From the NCBI GenBank assembly GCA_946894095.1, contig OX335650.1, forward strand, positions 6,076,001 through 6,140,000: DNA of 64,000 nucleotides, in the 5' to 3' direction. The stretch comes from Incurvaria masculella (lineage: Eukaryota; Arthropoda; Insecta; Lepidoptera; Incurvariidae). The notes beneath the pieces were generated by a model. The model did no database searches, was not told the DNA's origin, and was given only the letters and a program-made list of their open reading frames with translations. Shown here in pieces: positions 22,301 to 33,800 of the stretch. The position numbers were made by a program, and so were the translations under genes. Numbering within the stretch: the stretch's first letter is position 1; every line of letters begins with the position of its first letter.

Positions 22301-25300
22301 TCGATGAAGCATTGGCCGCTGTTGAGGCTGGTTCCGGAGTAACTGAAAGCCCATACGAGACGATGTGATCAAACTGACTCAGCTATAGATACTACCTATA
22401 AGTAAGGAGCTTTTTAATTACTTCTTCGATATTGATTTAGACAGCATCTGAGTCCCAGAGGCGCGACACTTCGGGATCTTGATATTAAGCTACACTGGGC
22501 GCCGTCGTATTATAAATAAGTTTTATGTAACTGGACATGGGGTGGTAATAACATAACTGCTGTCAAGATATTACTCCAATACGCCGCGTTTTCGATGGAA
22601 TTAGGTGTCATGCCAACACCTTCTCTTAATGAGCTTGGCTAAATTGAACTTGATGGAAAACACGGACAATTTTTCATTGCCGCTTCGACCATCGTTTATT
22701 CAATGCGATGGTTGAAAATGGTCACCCATCCAGAACCTAAAGCTTCTGCTCCCCCCCGCTCAGAGGCGCATCGATTCGCAAGGCGTTGCACACTGAGGTA
22801 CATAAAGTCATACTTACGAGAATCTGGTGCCATTGGGGTGAATGAAGCCGCAATAGGATATGGGCACGTCCTCCTCGCAGCTCAGCTTCACCAGTTCGTT
22901 CTCCACGGCCAGCACCGTTTGCACCCCGCGCACATCGACCACTCTGGAGCCTCCACACGAGGTTAGTATGTATTGTAAAACAGTTTGTAGGTGTTTATCG
23001 TCTGTCCATTACGACCTAACAGCTCCCAATGTATCTTTCTCTTAGAACAAAATTTACATTGCACCGTGGCAAAGGAATTAGCTTATCGTAATTGACGGCA
23101 ATTCCATACTTAATTTTTTTTCTTTTTACTTTTGTAACAGATATCTCTTTATGTATTTTAATTTTTATTTTTATTTGATGTTGTTGTTAGAATGTTTAAT
23201 GTTTGATTTTTTTCTTTATGACCTACCTGACAATGTCTTGTTATATGCGTGTAGCTTTGTTTTATGCTTGATAAACACAAGAAAAATACATCTTTATCCA
23301 AATCTTTATAATAAATAATTTGAATCTTTAATATCTAGAGAAATGAAGAGAAAAGAGAAGAGAAAGATAAACAACTCACCGATAGTTGCTGCATGGGTGG
23401 ACTTTTTGCTCTACCGTAAATAGGTAACTTTTATTGTGTATTTATTTAGCAGCGCAAATAATGTTGACTGCTACATGCAGAAAAGGCAATTGCCTTGGGG
23501 AGGCTTGTGTGGGGTTGCCAGCACGGCAAGGTCACGATGATTGGTCGTAATTCACGACTCGCCCAAATGAGGTCCGCTGAATGATTAATTCATCAACGCA
23601 CAGCCCTACATGCATTATGTATTGCTATTGAGAATAGAATATCCACTAAGAAATCATAAAGAAATGTATTAAAACGGGATTGTAATGAGGTTGGTGGGAG
23701 ATTATGGTAGAAAGTGAGTTTGAGTTCGGCGCTAAGCAACGAATCACTTATATTTATAGTTTTGCAAAATCCGGTTTGTCCAATGAATACATTTTAAGGT
23801 GAACACAAGAATTTCTTGTTTCAAAGTGAGTTGGTGAGATATGCGGTTCTGAAGTCGTAAAAATGTATGTCACTCTTTCAATCAAAATTACTTTCAATAA
23901 GATATGTGTGTAGCATTATTATATAAGTATGTTATTAGTATTTGTTATATTACCAGCTCGTGGTGTAGGGGCTAGAGAACTTGTCTTTCATGCGAGAGGT
24001 TATGGGTTCAAATCCTCGCTCAACTTTCTTTCTCTAACTGTAGGTCCCCTTCACCTACTAGGTGGTAAGGTTAAGCCCGCCCGGGTTGGTACCACCGCAT
24101 TGGATGAAAATATGGTTGAAGCGACAATGAAACATTGTCCATATTTTCCATTGGTGTTCAGCGTAGCCTTGCTCATAAAGGGAAGGTCCTGGCATGGCAC
24201 CTAATTCATTTAGGTGTTTGGTCTATTGGGCTAATATCATGACGGTAGTTATGTGATATTAGCCATCCTACAAAAAGAGTAACATACGTTTTATCCAAAT
24301 ATAGGATTTTCTATGTTACAAGGGTTTTGTAGTTCCCTACCCTTTTAGCGTTTCGTTGCACAACATGCATAATAAGGAGATCCGCAGTCAATTTACAATT
24401 TGACTCTTCATGGGATTTTTGTTCATTTTGCAAAAATCAACATATTTCGACTGATTTTTTCAAAATCCTTTTTTTTTTTATTTTCCAAATGTAAAATCTA
24501 TACAAATTGAAATATATCCATAATACAGTACAACCGGACTTATCACCAGGTTTCCACCTGTTCAACTTTTATATATTTTAAGAAATACTTACCAATTATT
24601 TTCAGATTTTTTTAAAATTAAGATTAAGAACTTAATTTTGTGGAAAGATGTTTTTAATATTTTATGAACATGATTTTTTTATGAATTTACTGCACACCAC
24701 ACTTAAATACCATGAAAATACTTATTAAAAAAATATGTTCAGGGTATAATTAGCTTCAAAATATGTTTATTTTAACAGTCATAAACACAAAACTATATCA
24801 TAACAGGATTTTGTAGAAACCACAGCTGTTTTACCAAAACGGTGATTTCAATTAAACCTTTTTTTGATTACGATTGGCCAATATATCATCGGTATAGTGG
24901 TAAATGCCGCTAATTGATTTTTTTTTTGTAAAATGCTTTAATAATGAAGTTCTACTTAATTTTCCAAGTCCTTTCTCTTATGGATTCTTATGGTAACACC
25001 CATATATTGCTATGACGTTTAGTTTTAAAGTTTGTGTAAAGACATGCAAAATTGTACCAACCATTATTAGGTATTAAACTTTTTAGTCCATTTATCTCGA
25101 AACTCACATTTCCTATTAACTGTTAAAACAATTAACGTATGCATCGCCATTTGAACGATAAAATTACTTACGTCGTAACTTTTCAAAAACACAGCGAATA
25201 ACTATCTTGTGGTAGAACATAACTGATAATGCTTACACGTGATTGAAAGATAATACATGGTTTTATAAAAAATAAAAAATAAATCGAATAAAATATTTTA

Positions 25301-25970
25301 TAATAGCCACGTTAACATATATATACTCTTTAAATATGATCATATATTATCACGCGGTGGGTCTCCAAGAGGAGACACTAAAAAAGACGCAAAACCGTAT
25401 GTTCGGGGCTATTAAATATTCTTTTTTTTATAAAGATTGACCAACGTAATGCCTTACCCTAAAATTGACCTATTAAAAGTTAAAACAGTGTAAGGTATGG
25501 ATCGCCATATGAACTACAAAATTACTTACGTCGTAAATTTTCAAAAATATAACGAAGAACCTGTGGTAGAACATGACTAATCATGCTTACACGTGATTGA
25601 AAGATACTTAATTCGTGTTTTAAAAAAAAACTAAATTTATCTAAAATAAAATATAATAAACGAGCCGCGTTACCATGTAAATTATTATACTCTTTAAATA
25701 TGATCATACATATATTTAAAATACTATTGGTATTAGTAACTATTAATAATTGGATATAAAGTATTCTAAAAATGTAACGGCTTTATTCGTTTTGGCATCA
25801 AAGGGGCGTCTCAATGCCCTTGTAACTGTAAGATAATTATGATATTCGGGCGACTGGCCAAGAAAATAAAAGTAAAATTTGAACCAACCTCTGATTCCTT
25901 CAGCCGCTGCTAGCACAAGCACTACACTCAGCACAGGTAACATGTTCACTTTCTCGCTTTCAAAACGCAT
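19336..25970 (-). CDS. Two-Ig-domain transmembrane protein A, 5 exons
   Basis: Predicted cell-surface protein of 307 aa; ligand unknown. Exons 25889-25970, 22818-22941, 22037-22342, 20543-20712 and 19336-19577 join in phases 1, 2, 2 and 1 to a TGA. Exon 1 is a signal peptide (LPVLSVVLVLAAAEG); an inner Met at residue 10 is an alternative start. Exon 2 opens Ig1 (KLSC, YCGFIHPNGT). Exon 3 closes it (SDSGPWTC) and opens Ig2 (TTLVC, YCRFVPPVGT). Exon 4 closes Ig2 (YEDVGAWVC). Exon 5 holds the membrane helix GIVFVAIAVIVLALGALVVW, an RRR stop-transfer and a short basic/proline tail. Each Ig fold is split by a phase-2 intron. A tandem paralogue lies at 30802-39744. Confidence 0.88.
19712..19925. 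repeat. GAAAGCG-family repeat, inverse copy
   Basis: CTACTCATGAGATTCTC at one end, a CTAATTATTCTAATTAGAG core, GATGACGTCAGGCGAAAGCG and TTCGCTTTCGCTTTCCTGAG. It matches the reverse complement of 9834-10042. Ig gene A intron 4. Confidence 0.65.
21440..22020 (-). pseudogene. Decayed tandem copies of the end of Ig gene A exon 3
   Basis: The real exon end on the plus strand reads CACTCACTTGTTTCTGGTAA, CGTACCGTCGATGCTGAAAG with small gaps. Worn copies of this exon end plus its splice donor appear near 21442 (closest), 21565, 21730, 21840 and 21930, spaced about 90-165 bp, some followed by the next part (GTGTCAACCGGCGGCGAA at 21677). Frames are broken. Confidence 0.7.
22440..22745. repeat. 5S-SINE fragments, two orientations
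   Basis: 22445-22505 is a worn plus-strand 5S-type head (CCCAGAGGCGCGACACTTCG). 22515-22742 is a minus-strand body (GATGGAAAACACGGACAATT, GCCGCTTCGACCATCGTTTA) ending in GGTCACCCATCCAGAACC, the complement of a head. Ig gene A intron 2. Confidence 0.65.
23953..24271 (+). mobile_element. tRNA-headed SINE
   Basis: Head CTCGTGGTGTAGGGGCTAGA ... GGTTATGGGTTCAAATCCTC has A- and B-box-like parts. The body carries CCTACTAGGTGGTAAGG, GCCCGCCCGGGTTGGTACCA, GGAAGGTCCTGGCATGGCAC and GATATTAGCCATCC. Its head differs from that at 491. Ig gene A intron 1. Confidence 0.8.
25120..25715. repeat. Direct repeat pair of about 230 bp
   Basis: 25137-25345 and 25495-25712 share ATCGCCAT, AAATTACTTACGTCGTAA, TGGTAGAACAT, TGCTTACACGTGATTGAAAG and CTCTTTAAATATGATCATA in the same order, offset about 357 bp. 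Class unknown; Ig gene A intron 1. 24272-25119 is AT-rich with nothing recognisable. Confidence 0.7.
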
Positions 25971-26607
25971 TCAATTCACTCGACAGCTTCACCTCTACAG
26001 AAATATTGTAATCTACCCTCTCGGGGAGATGTTAACTAATGGAAGTCAATAGGTCACTGCTCGAACTTGGTCATACTTATCAGCTTTACTTGCTTGCTTA
26101 TCTTTTACTACAATCAGCTCAAATTAACCGTCCGAAGGGATAATTTATTTGTACTTGGAGATGACAAGTTTTTTTGTTATCACTTATAACCCTCTATCGG
26201 GGCGAGTTGCAAGCACGTATTCAAACTTCGAGACTGATCTGTCAGCTTCAAAGTCAGTATGTCTCCAAAAACGCATTAGCATTTAACTACAATAGAACAA
26301 CAGTTTGAAGAAACTTTAGGTAAATCTCATTCCATTGTTATTATAATCATAACTTCTAAGACAAATTGACGTAAGTGTTCACTAAATTACTATCATTTTT
26401 CGCTGTATGTCATTGTGGTATATTTCAAAGTTTTAGAAAAAAAATCTAATGTATTTAATGGATGCAACATTAGATACCATTCTCTAACATCCTCTTTGCA
26501 AGCATTGTAACCAGATTGCAAAAATAATCGATTTTTGTTTTAGAAAATTCTCCTGATAGATGTCGTTATTATTAATGCAGAAAACAAACAATAAAATAAA
26601 ATTGTGT

Positions 26608-26832
26608 TCATGAAATAACTATTGTCCAATCCTGGCGCTTCTGTCCTAATCCTCCACCTTTAACGAGTAGATCGGAGCCTTCTTTATAAGAGCACAGAGC
26701 AGTCAATTCTTTTGCCCGTAAACATGGACGATTTCTCATAAACAATGTATTTTTGTACGCTTTTACGACTTTCTGCGATAATTTCGCAATAAAACTAGTA
26801 CTTGCAGAACAAGACCACCGTCGTGTAAGCAT
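26608..26832 (-). CDS. Possible small basic protein, 74 aa, unrecognised
   Basis: ATG in fair context (ATAATGC) to TGA. The N-terminus is basic and lacks acidic residues (MLTRRWSCSASTSFIAKL, KVVKAYKNTLFMRNR), like a mitochondrial presequence; the C-terminus reads GGGLGQKRQDWTIVIS. No family was recognised. It lies on the same strand as, and about 190 bp below, the 93-aa gene. It could be an accidental ORF; length and composition are the only support. Confidence 0.3.
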   Translation of the reverse strand: MLTRRWSCSASTSFIAKLSQKVVKAYKNTLFMRNRPCLRAKELTALCSYKEGSDLLVKGGGLGQKRQDWTIVIS

Positions 26833-27024
26833 TATGATGCAAGCAAAACATCATGAAGATCATTCGAAAATAAAATAAAACGTATGCAACGTTTTATTTT
26901 AGCAACAATTGAAAAAACAACTAAAAATCTGAACTTTTCGGGTGAACCTTCGGCATCTCAATCATAATATGCAATGAACCATCAAATATTTATCTATATA
27001 CAGATACATTTTTCAATTGGGCCT

Positions 27025-27411
27025 TCAGGGCCAAATTTGAAATTTTAAGAAATATCGAAAAACACTCAAAGCAATCATGATGCCGATTTTGATAAAAACT
27101 AAAACTGCACTATTCGATTTTTGGAATAATCGTTTTCTTAGCCGGGAATCGAAATCGTCGATTTTGATAAAATCACCATTATTGCACCAGTCAATAGTTT
27201 CGCTTATAAGGAACAAATCTTCTGAATAAATGTTTTCCGGCAAACTAAAGGAAAAAGTTGATTTTTAATAAACTGTCTCATTTTTTCAAGTATTCATACA
27301 TTACCCGTGCCAGCACAAATCTAATAAATCAAAATGTAGCTTAACACACCTGAATTTAGTATCACAACTTCGTGTTAAAAATTGTGTTATCTCTTCGCGG
27401 TTAAAAGCCAT
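27025..27411 (-). CDS. Uncharacterised two-exon gene, 93-aa protein with C-terminal membrane segment
   Basis: Exon 1 (27350-27411) starts at ATG (TTATGG context) with MAFNREEITQFLTRSCDTKF and a donor AG|GTGTGT. Exon 2 (27025-27244) has a strong acceptor (TTTTTCCTTTAG) and continues in phase 2 with SLPENIYSEDLF, IDWCNNGDFIKIDDFD, then RLRKRLFQKSNS, then a hydrophobic stretch VLVFIKIGIMIALSVFRYFL and IWP at the end. The basic patch before a single C-terminal membrane segment suggests a tail-anchored protein of an internal membrane; that is inference. A short upstream ATG overlaps the start out of frame. Family not recognised. Confidence 0.6.
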
Positions 27412-28202
27412 AATAGACGAAAGAAAACATATTTTTAGTAAATACAAGATTATACTTACGTATGCTAAAATTGCATAAAACGCGCTCTCGGTCGCGGAGA
27501 TTTTGCGCGTTGCAATGAATTATACAAGTAAGGTGAACTCCCGATATGAATTTACAGTTCTTCGCAAAGGACAGTATTTAGCTCCCGTAATCGAATAGCA
27601 TGATATAACTATTTAGAATAAGAGAACCAAGGTGCTACGATCTTTGTAAAGTTTGTGTGGTGTCATGTTTGTAAAAAAGACTGAAGAAAAAAAAAACAGG
27701 ATAATGTCGTTGACTTGGGTAATAAATTAATGCACATTCAAACACAATTAAATTAATGCAAGCATATTTCCTACGAAACTCCATAAATACACGGCACTCA
27801 CATTTGCGTTCGCGCAAAGCTAGAACTGTTTGCCCTTGGAGAATGAGTACGTCATGGTTGTAACCTCTTCGGTTCTGAGGTTGCAACCAAGGAAATGATC
27901 AGCTGACTTGTTGATAAACACGAAGCCGTCTCATTGAACCTACACGACTGCTCTCTATCGCGACCGCGCTTTTTATGATTATTTGCTAAAGGAAACCACT
28001 TAAATCAACAGTTTTTTTGGTAGTGGGTACTTACAACAAAAAAGTAATTCTACGTTTGCAATGAAATACTCTGTTTATTTTCTGGTCATGACATTTGTTC
28101 AACTACCTACCTTAACATAAGTTTTCTTAAAAGCGATATTGTCTTTCTTAAAGCGAGTCAAAATGCATGTGTCCGTTTCATTTCTAAGTCGATGGCGGAC
28201 CT

Positions 28203-28429
28203 CCTCTGAGGGGTTATTACGGTAAAGTAACTTGCCGGGTGAACAGGCAAGTGAGTGATTAAATTAGACTATTAGTTGCATTTCGTACCATGCTAACTGT
28301 TAAACAATCGCGCGGTCAAGTGAACTAAAATGTATAGGTCAACATTGTACGAAATGTTTCTAAACGTTAGATTTAAACACGACTTGCTTGTTGACCCGGC
28401 GAGTTACTTTACCATGGTAAGCCCCTGAG
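28203..28429. mobile_element. Foldback MITE with about 45-bp inverted ends
   Basis: Left end TCTGAGGGGTTATTACGGTA, AAGTAACTTGCCGGGTGAAC; the right end gives its complement GTTGACCCGGCGAGTTACTT, TACCATGGTAAGCCCCTGAG. No ORF. Intergenic between the 93-aa gene and Ig gene B. Confidence 0.75.
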
Positions 28430-28439
28430 CGAAACACGC

Positions 28440-28667
28440 CAATCGCTCGATCTTTCGTAAGTATTTGAGCTTTCGCGCCGAAACACGAGAGAAAAACTAA
28501 CTCGACGCGCTGAGTGATTCGCTTGCGAGTCTGAGGGACTACTCAGGAAGCGAATACGAGAAGTTCTCGCGTGAGAAGCTATCAAACTCTATGTAGAAAA
28601 AAAATGTGCCTACCTTTATTCTATATAACGGATGACATCTCGCAAGCGAGTCGGTGAATCGCTTTAA
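28440..28667. repeat. Degenerate GAAAGCG/CTCGCAAGCGAG repeat
   Basis: Repeats of TCGCTTGCGAGTC and CTCGCAAGCGAGTC with AACTCTATGTAGAAAAA, the latter shared with 9750. Diverged member of the family at 9690. Confidence 0.5.
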
Positions 28668-28950
28668 TTAAGGTGGCCCATCCCGCTCAACTCCCCATAC
28701 AAACGGGGAAAGAAGATCACGCCCATATTTCTTGTCCCAAGATCCTTGAATTTGAATTTGAAAAAAATTAAAATTTTCGTAAATTTTATCAAATCATAAA
28801 CTATGCACATTGTCTTTTTTGTGGACATGTTGCATCTTCTTCATCACGGAGCCTGTCTTTTTTTTAAACAGAGAAGGTCCCTGAGCGCAACAGCACGGTT
28901 TTGTACCGTCCCCACGAATGAGTTCGTCCCGCCGGGTTTGCCTAATTACG
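28668..28950. mobile_element. TTAAGGTGG-ended MITE, short form
   Basis: Starts TTAAGGTGGCCCATCCCGC, CAACTCCCCATACAAACGGG, GAAAGAAGATCACGCCC; its other end ACGAATGAGTTCGTCCCGCC resembles the complement of the 62704 end. Relatives at 39040-39575 and 62704-63759. The palindromic TAGCTACTAGCT / AGCTAGTAGCTA pair at about 28999-29032 lies just beyond. Confidence 0.7.
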
Positions 28951-29339
28951 CTATGACAGATGCTGACGTGCTGACGCTACCCTACTGTGCTACCTTACAT
29001 AGCTACTAGCTAAGCTAGCTAAGCTAGTAGCTACAATTTTAAATAAAGCTCAATTTTATAGAATAAATTTACTTAGCATGATACATATACATACATACAT
29101 AGTTAGTTCTTGCATTCTAGGAAGTGATGTAATGTAGGTGTGATATTAGACATCCATAAACGAAGTTGACTGCAAGGATGTTTCAGGTAGCTCAAGGTGG
29201 TAAAATCAGGGGTAAATACCGTGGGGATGTATAAACATTATGCAACTAATGCATATTGAGCATTATGGCACCAATTGTAACTAAAGTAGAGCATCGATTA
29301 TTGGAACTAAATTGTAAGTAATTGGCCTAGAATACCTCT

Positions 29340-29640
29340 GTCCTAAAAAAAGTCCGCGATCAGGCTGCTCGTAAACGCGCAGGCTTACTTCGGCAGACTA
29401 AGCCCCGATTATTGCAAGAAGAGACGGCCCTAAGGACCGAGTGCACGCAAGGACAAAACATCAATATCAACGTCAACGTATGATTGAACACGTCACTTTG
29501 TAAGGACAATATAGAAGGAACTCCATGCGGTTCACTAAAAGTGACGTGTTTGAATATTGATTAACTCAGCCGTCTCTTCGTTTATTTAAGGGCGTCATAA
29601 GAGCCGATTGCGTTCACTTTGATAAATAAGGACGTAAATA
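29340..29640. repeat. Foldback repeat related to 10225-10690
   Basis: GCAAGAAGAGACGGCC, ACACGTCACTTTGTAAGG and its inverse CTAAAAGTGACGTGTT, then CTCAGCCGTCTCTTCG. Pieces occur in the same set near 10407-10520. 29641-30300 has no feature I recognise. Confidence 0.55.
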
Positions 29641-30299
29641 AAACAAGCATTTAATTATAAAATAATAATTCAAAAAGTCAATATGTAATTGATGGTCAGG
29701 CTATAATATTAAGATATCCCTAATTAGTCTGTGATCAAGATGAAACTGTAACTGTCAGGAGCTTTGTGTTCTCAAATTAGACAAATATTCATGAACTTTC
29801 ATAGAAAACGTTTTAGCACCGATTATGAGCGTCAGATATTTACCGTTATATGTAGGTTTTAAATAACGGACCGGACCACCGACTCCAAAAATAACAATAA
29901 TTGTAACTGACTTTTTTACTTTTGTGTGTATATTAATTTTTTTTGGAATATTTTTTCTTTGAAGTCAGTTCTTTTTGTTACATTTTTTTGTTTATTTTTT
30001 AATTTTCAGTGAATCCGAAGTACATTTACTAATTTATACATCCTTTCCAATAAAAAAAGAATCAGCGAAATCGGTTGGCGAGATATTGAGATAGTCGTCC
30101 ATTTGTCGCGCACATACTTTATACAAATTTAAGACTTAACTATATGGTTTTCTCATTGATGCCATTTTCAGAAATAGACCACATTGAAATGGACCACACG
30201 GGAAGTACCAGCTTTCAAATAAAAAAAGAATAATCAAAAACGGTCAAATTGAGAACCTCCTCCTTTTTTGAAGTCGGTTAAAAAATAATACAATACCAC

Positions 30300-30445
30300 A
30301 TAGTATGGGCACCCACAGTTTTACATAGATTCCTAACCATGGAACAGCTCGTATTCGTGACGAAATGCAATAATCCAACTCAAAAAGATAAAGTGATTCA
30401 TGAAAGGGGCGGGAATCGAACTAATGATATGGCAATGGCCTAACC
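30300..30445 (-). repeat. tRNA-SINE fragment
   Basis: ACCATGGAACAGCTCGTATT, CGTGACGAAATGCA and GGGCGGGAATCGAACTAATG are the complement of the SINE body start and B-box region. Confidence 0.6.
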
Positions 30446-30801
30446 TCTCTTTTCACCACCTCCAGTTACCTGAAATCTTCGGTTGCATTGCATATTTTCA
30501 CGGTGTAACCGATTTGTTTTAATCTGGAGGTGGAGGAAACGGGCGTAAAGAAATCATTGGGCTAAACTAGGTTGACACTAGTCAACCAATGGGTTGCCCT
30601 GCAAGCGAGAATTGGTGCTCGGGAGCCAGGAATAACCCTTAGTTTTTGTTTAAAAGTGCTTAAAATAATAAAGATAAAAAAGTTTCTTTATTTTATACGT
30701 TTATTCAAGGGTGGTAAAATATGAATTAGGTCATAATCACAGAGGAGGGAGGCAGAGATAGAGGTGAAGGTGGATGTACCTCCCTCCTCCTTGGCCATAA
30801 T

Positions 30802-33800
30802 CTACTTGAGGCAGAGATCGTCTATGAGGCCCGCACTGCTGGACCTGGTCATGTGCACGACGATGAGCGGCACCGCGCGCGCCGCCGCCGCCGGCTCGGA
30901 TTCGCACCGCTCGCGCGCGCGCGCGGGCCGCCTCGGCCTGCTCCTCCGCCGCCGCCTCCACGCTGCGCCGCCCGCCACCGCCGCCGCCGCCGCTAGCAGC
31001 GTGCCCGCGAACGATATGGCCGCCGTCGAGGCCAGAGAGAGCGTGAGTGGATCTGTAACCAATTTGTGACCAACTGTTCCGATTCTTGACAGTTCTTGTA
31101 TTGTATTGCCCCAGGAAGCACAAATTGGTTACTCTGACGTCATCTGAAGGTCTTGGCGGACGAAAATGACGACTTAAAGTGATGTCATACAATCCCTTCA
31201 AATGACGTTCTAATGTCACAGCCCTACGACGTCTCTCTCATCACACACGAATATACTATGGTATTGTGACCAACTGTTCTGATTCTTGACAGTTATTGTA
31301 TTGTGTTGCCCCAGGAAGCACAAATTGGTGACTCTGACGTCATCTGAAGGTCTTGGCGGACGAAAATGACGACTTAAAGTGATGTCATACAATCCCTTCA
31401 AATGACGTTCTAATGTCACAGCCCTACGACGTCTCTCTCATCACACACGAATATACTATGGTATTGTGACCAACTGTTCTGATTCTTGACAGTTCTTGTA
31501 TTGTGTTGCCCCAGGAAGCACAAATTGGTGACTCTGACGTCATCTGAAGGTCTTGGCGGACGAAAATGACGACTTAAAGTGATGTCATACAATCCCTTCA
31601 AATGACGTTCTAATGTCACAGCCCTACGACGTCTCTCTCATCACACACGAATATAATATACTATGGTATTGTGATCAACTGTTCCGATTCTTGACAGTTC
31701 TTGTATTGTGTTGCCCCAGGAAGCACAAATTGGTGACTCTGACGTCATCTGAAGGTCTTGGCGGACGAAAATGACGACTTAAAGTGATGTCATACAATCC
31801 CTTTAAATGACGTTCTAATGTCACAGCCCTACGACGTCTCTCTCATCACACACGAATATACTATGGTATCGTGACCAACTGTTCTGATTCTTGACAGTTC
31901 TTGTATTGCGTTGCCCCAGGAAGCACAAATTGATGACTCTGACGTCATCTGAAGGTCTTGGCGGACGAAAATGACGACTTAAAGTGATGACATACAATCC
32001 CTTTAAATGACGTTCTAATGTCACAGCCCTACGACGTCTCTCTCATCACACACGAATATACCATGGTATATCCCATCTGGACACGTCAAGAAGACGACAT
32101 ATGGAAGTCTAGGCATTATGCTGCTACTACATGCACTGACTTCCAGAGGACAACAAATAGACGTAACCCTGACATAAACTGGACGTGCAAAAGACTAAGC
32201 ATGAACGATTTCTGTTTCCGTATACTGGACGTCCGGAGCAAGACGCATTAACCTCTATTTATGACATCTGCTGCTACCATGTAATGGACGTCCAGGAGAC
32301 GATGCATGTACGTATTCTGGTTCCGTATACTAGACTTCCAAAAGACGACGCATTAACCTGTATGTATAACGTCTGCTGCGACCATATAATGGACGTCCAG
32401 AAGACGGTGCATGTACGTCTTCTCACCTAAATTGGCGTTTACGTAACTTCGAAGTTCCGTAAAAACGTCAAACTCCATACAAGTTTTTACTAGATATTCT
32501 GTGGTTTTACTTCTTCAAGCTGTCAAAGTCAAACTCAGACTTCCGATTTGTATGAAAACGCGGAGTGGACGTAAACCGCAACGTCGACGTATTTACGGCA
32601 ACGTTGAGTAAGCTGTCAAATCAAACTCGGACTCGCAAATGTTAGTTCGCTTAACGGCCACTGCGCGCGCTCTTCAATTTCTCCATACATTTGAAAACGC
32701 CAGTCGATCGGTTTGCCGTAAACGCCAATATAGGTGAGAACTCAGACTGCCCACTATTTAAAACACGGACGATTTTAATGGCCATTTCTACCATCGTTTA
32801 CGCATATGCTAACTACGCAAAGTAGCACATAGTGGCTAGATGATTAATTAATTTATAGGATTTATTCATTTAGCATGGCCCCGTTAGTTACACGGAGTAT
32901 AGTTACTTCAAGGATTCTAAGAAGTGTAGTGTAGGTAAGCCCATGATTAGGAAGGGTACCAACAGTTTTGCGTGGAATCCGAAGCACGCCAGCCTCAACG
33001 GTGGAACGGTCACCCGTCTAGAATGCGACTTCGGCCAGTGTGGTCCGAGGGCGACATTGAACATACCCTCCACGTGTAAGCGTATGACGTCACCGTAGTC
33101 CCCGAGGCGGCCCTGGAGGGCGGCGGTGCAGCGCCAGGCGCCGCGGTCGCGGGGCCCCGCGCGCCGGATAGTGAGGGCGCAGTTCCCTTGCTGGAGCCCC
33201 CCGGGGGAGTAGGAGTAGCCGTCGAGTGATCTGCCAGACAAGGTGTACTTATCATTGATGCGGCGCGTACAGGGGCTTATAAAGGGCGTCATTCGAGGTG
33301 CCGCGTTCTGGTTATTGAAAATCCGTCCGGTCTAAACCGCCAATGACGGGCGTTATGAGAGCGAAATAAGAACCCACCGACTCCCTGCCGAGGTATTTCC
33401 CCAAACCTTTGGTCTTTCAAACATGGTGTATAATCCGATTTCTGTGGTGTGAAGAATCAACTGGCAGGTCGGCATGGTTTCGCAGTCCCCCTGAAAATTC
33501 GAAAGCCCGTGGACGTCGTCGGGTACCTTATTTACTTATATAAGTTAATAGTATTCATTGTTTTAATGTACAAACGACATCTCCCTAGACACAACTTTGA
33601 CCCATATACGTTTTCCTTCCTTGCCTACTGTGTCGCCGAAGGTGATACGCTCTGTACCACAGAACATCTCAGTTTCAGTCCCACAATGTGGCGTTTATTT
33701 CATGAACACACATTTTACATTTTTTTATAGTATATTGTACGCGCGAAACCCGAAGGTTTGTCTGCGCGTGACAACCTGTTTTCGTGTGCTAGCATTTAAA

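Noticed and set aside
27635..27886. 83-codon ORF upstream of the 93-aa gene
   Set aside because: It opens at TTG with no ATG in frame before it, ends in runs of Phe from a poly(T) tract, and no partner exon of the right phase was found.
30737..31219. Long GC-rich ORFs around Ig gene B exon 5
   Set aside because: Shadow frames of the GC-rich membrane/tail exon and adjoining satellite.
31216..32024. Repeated 67-codon ORFs on the minus strand
   Set aside because: They are the same frame read in each 200-bp satellite unit; the repeat explains them, and no family resemblance is seen.
31065..32070. CRISPR-like regular repeats
   Set aside because: Units are 200 bp with no variable spacers; this is a eukaryotic satellite.
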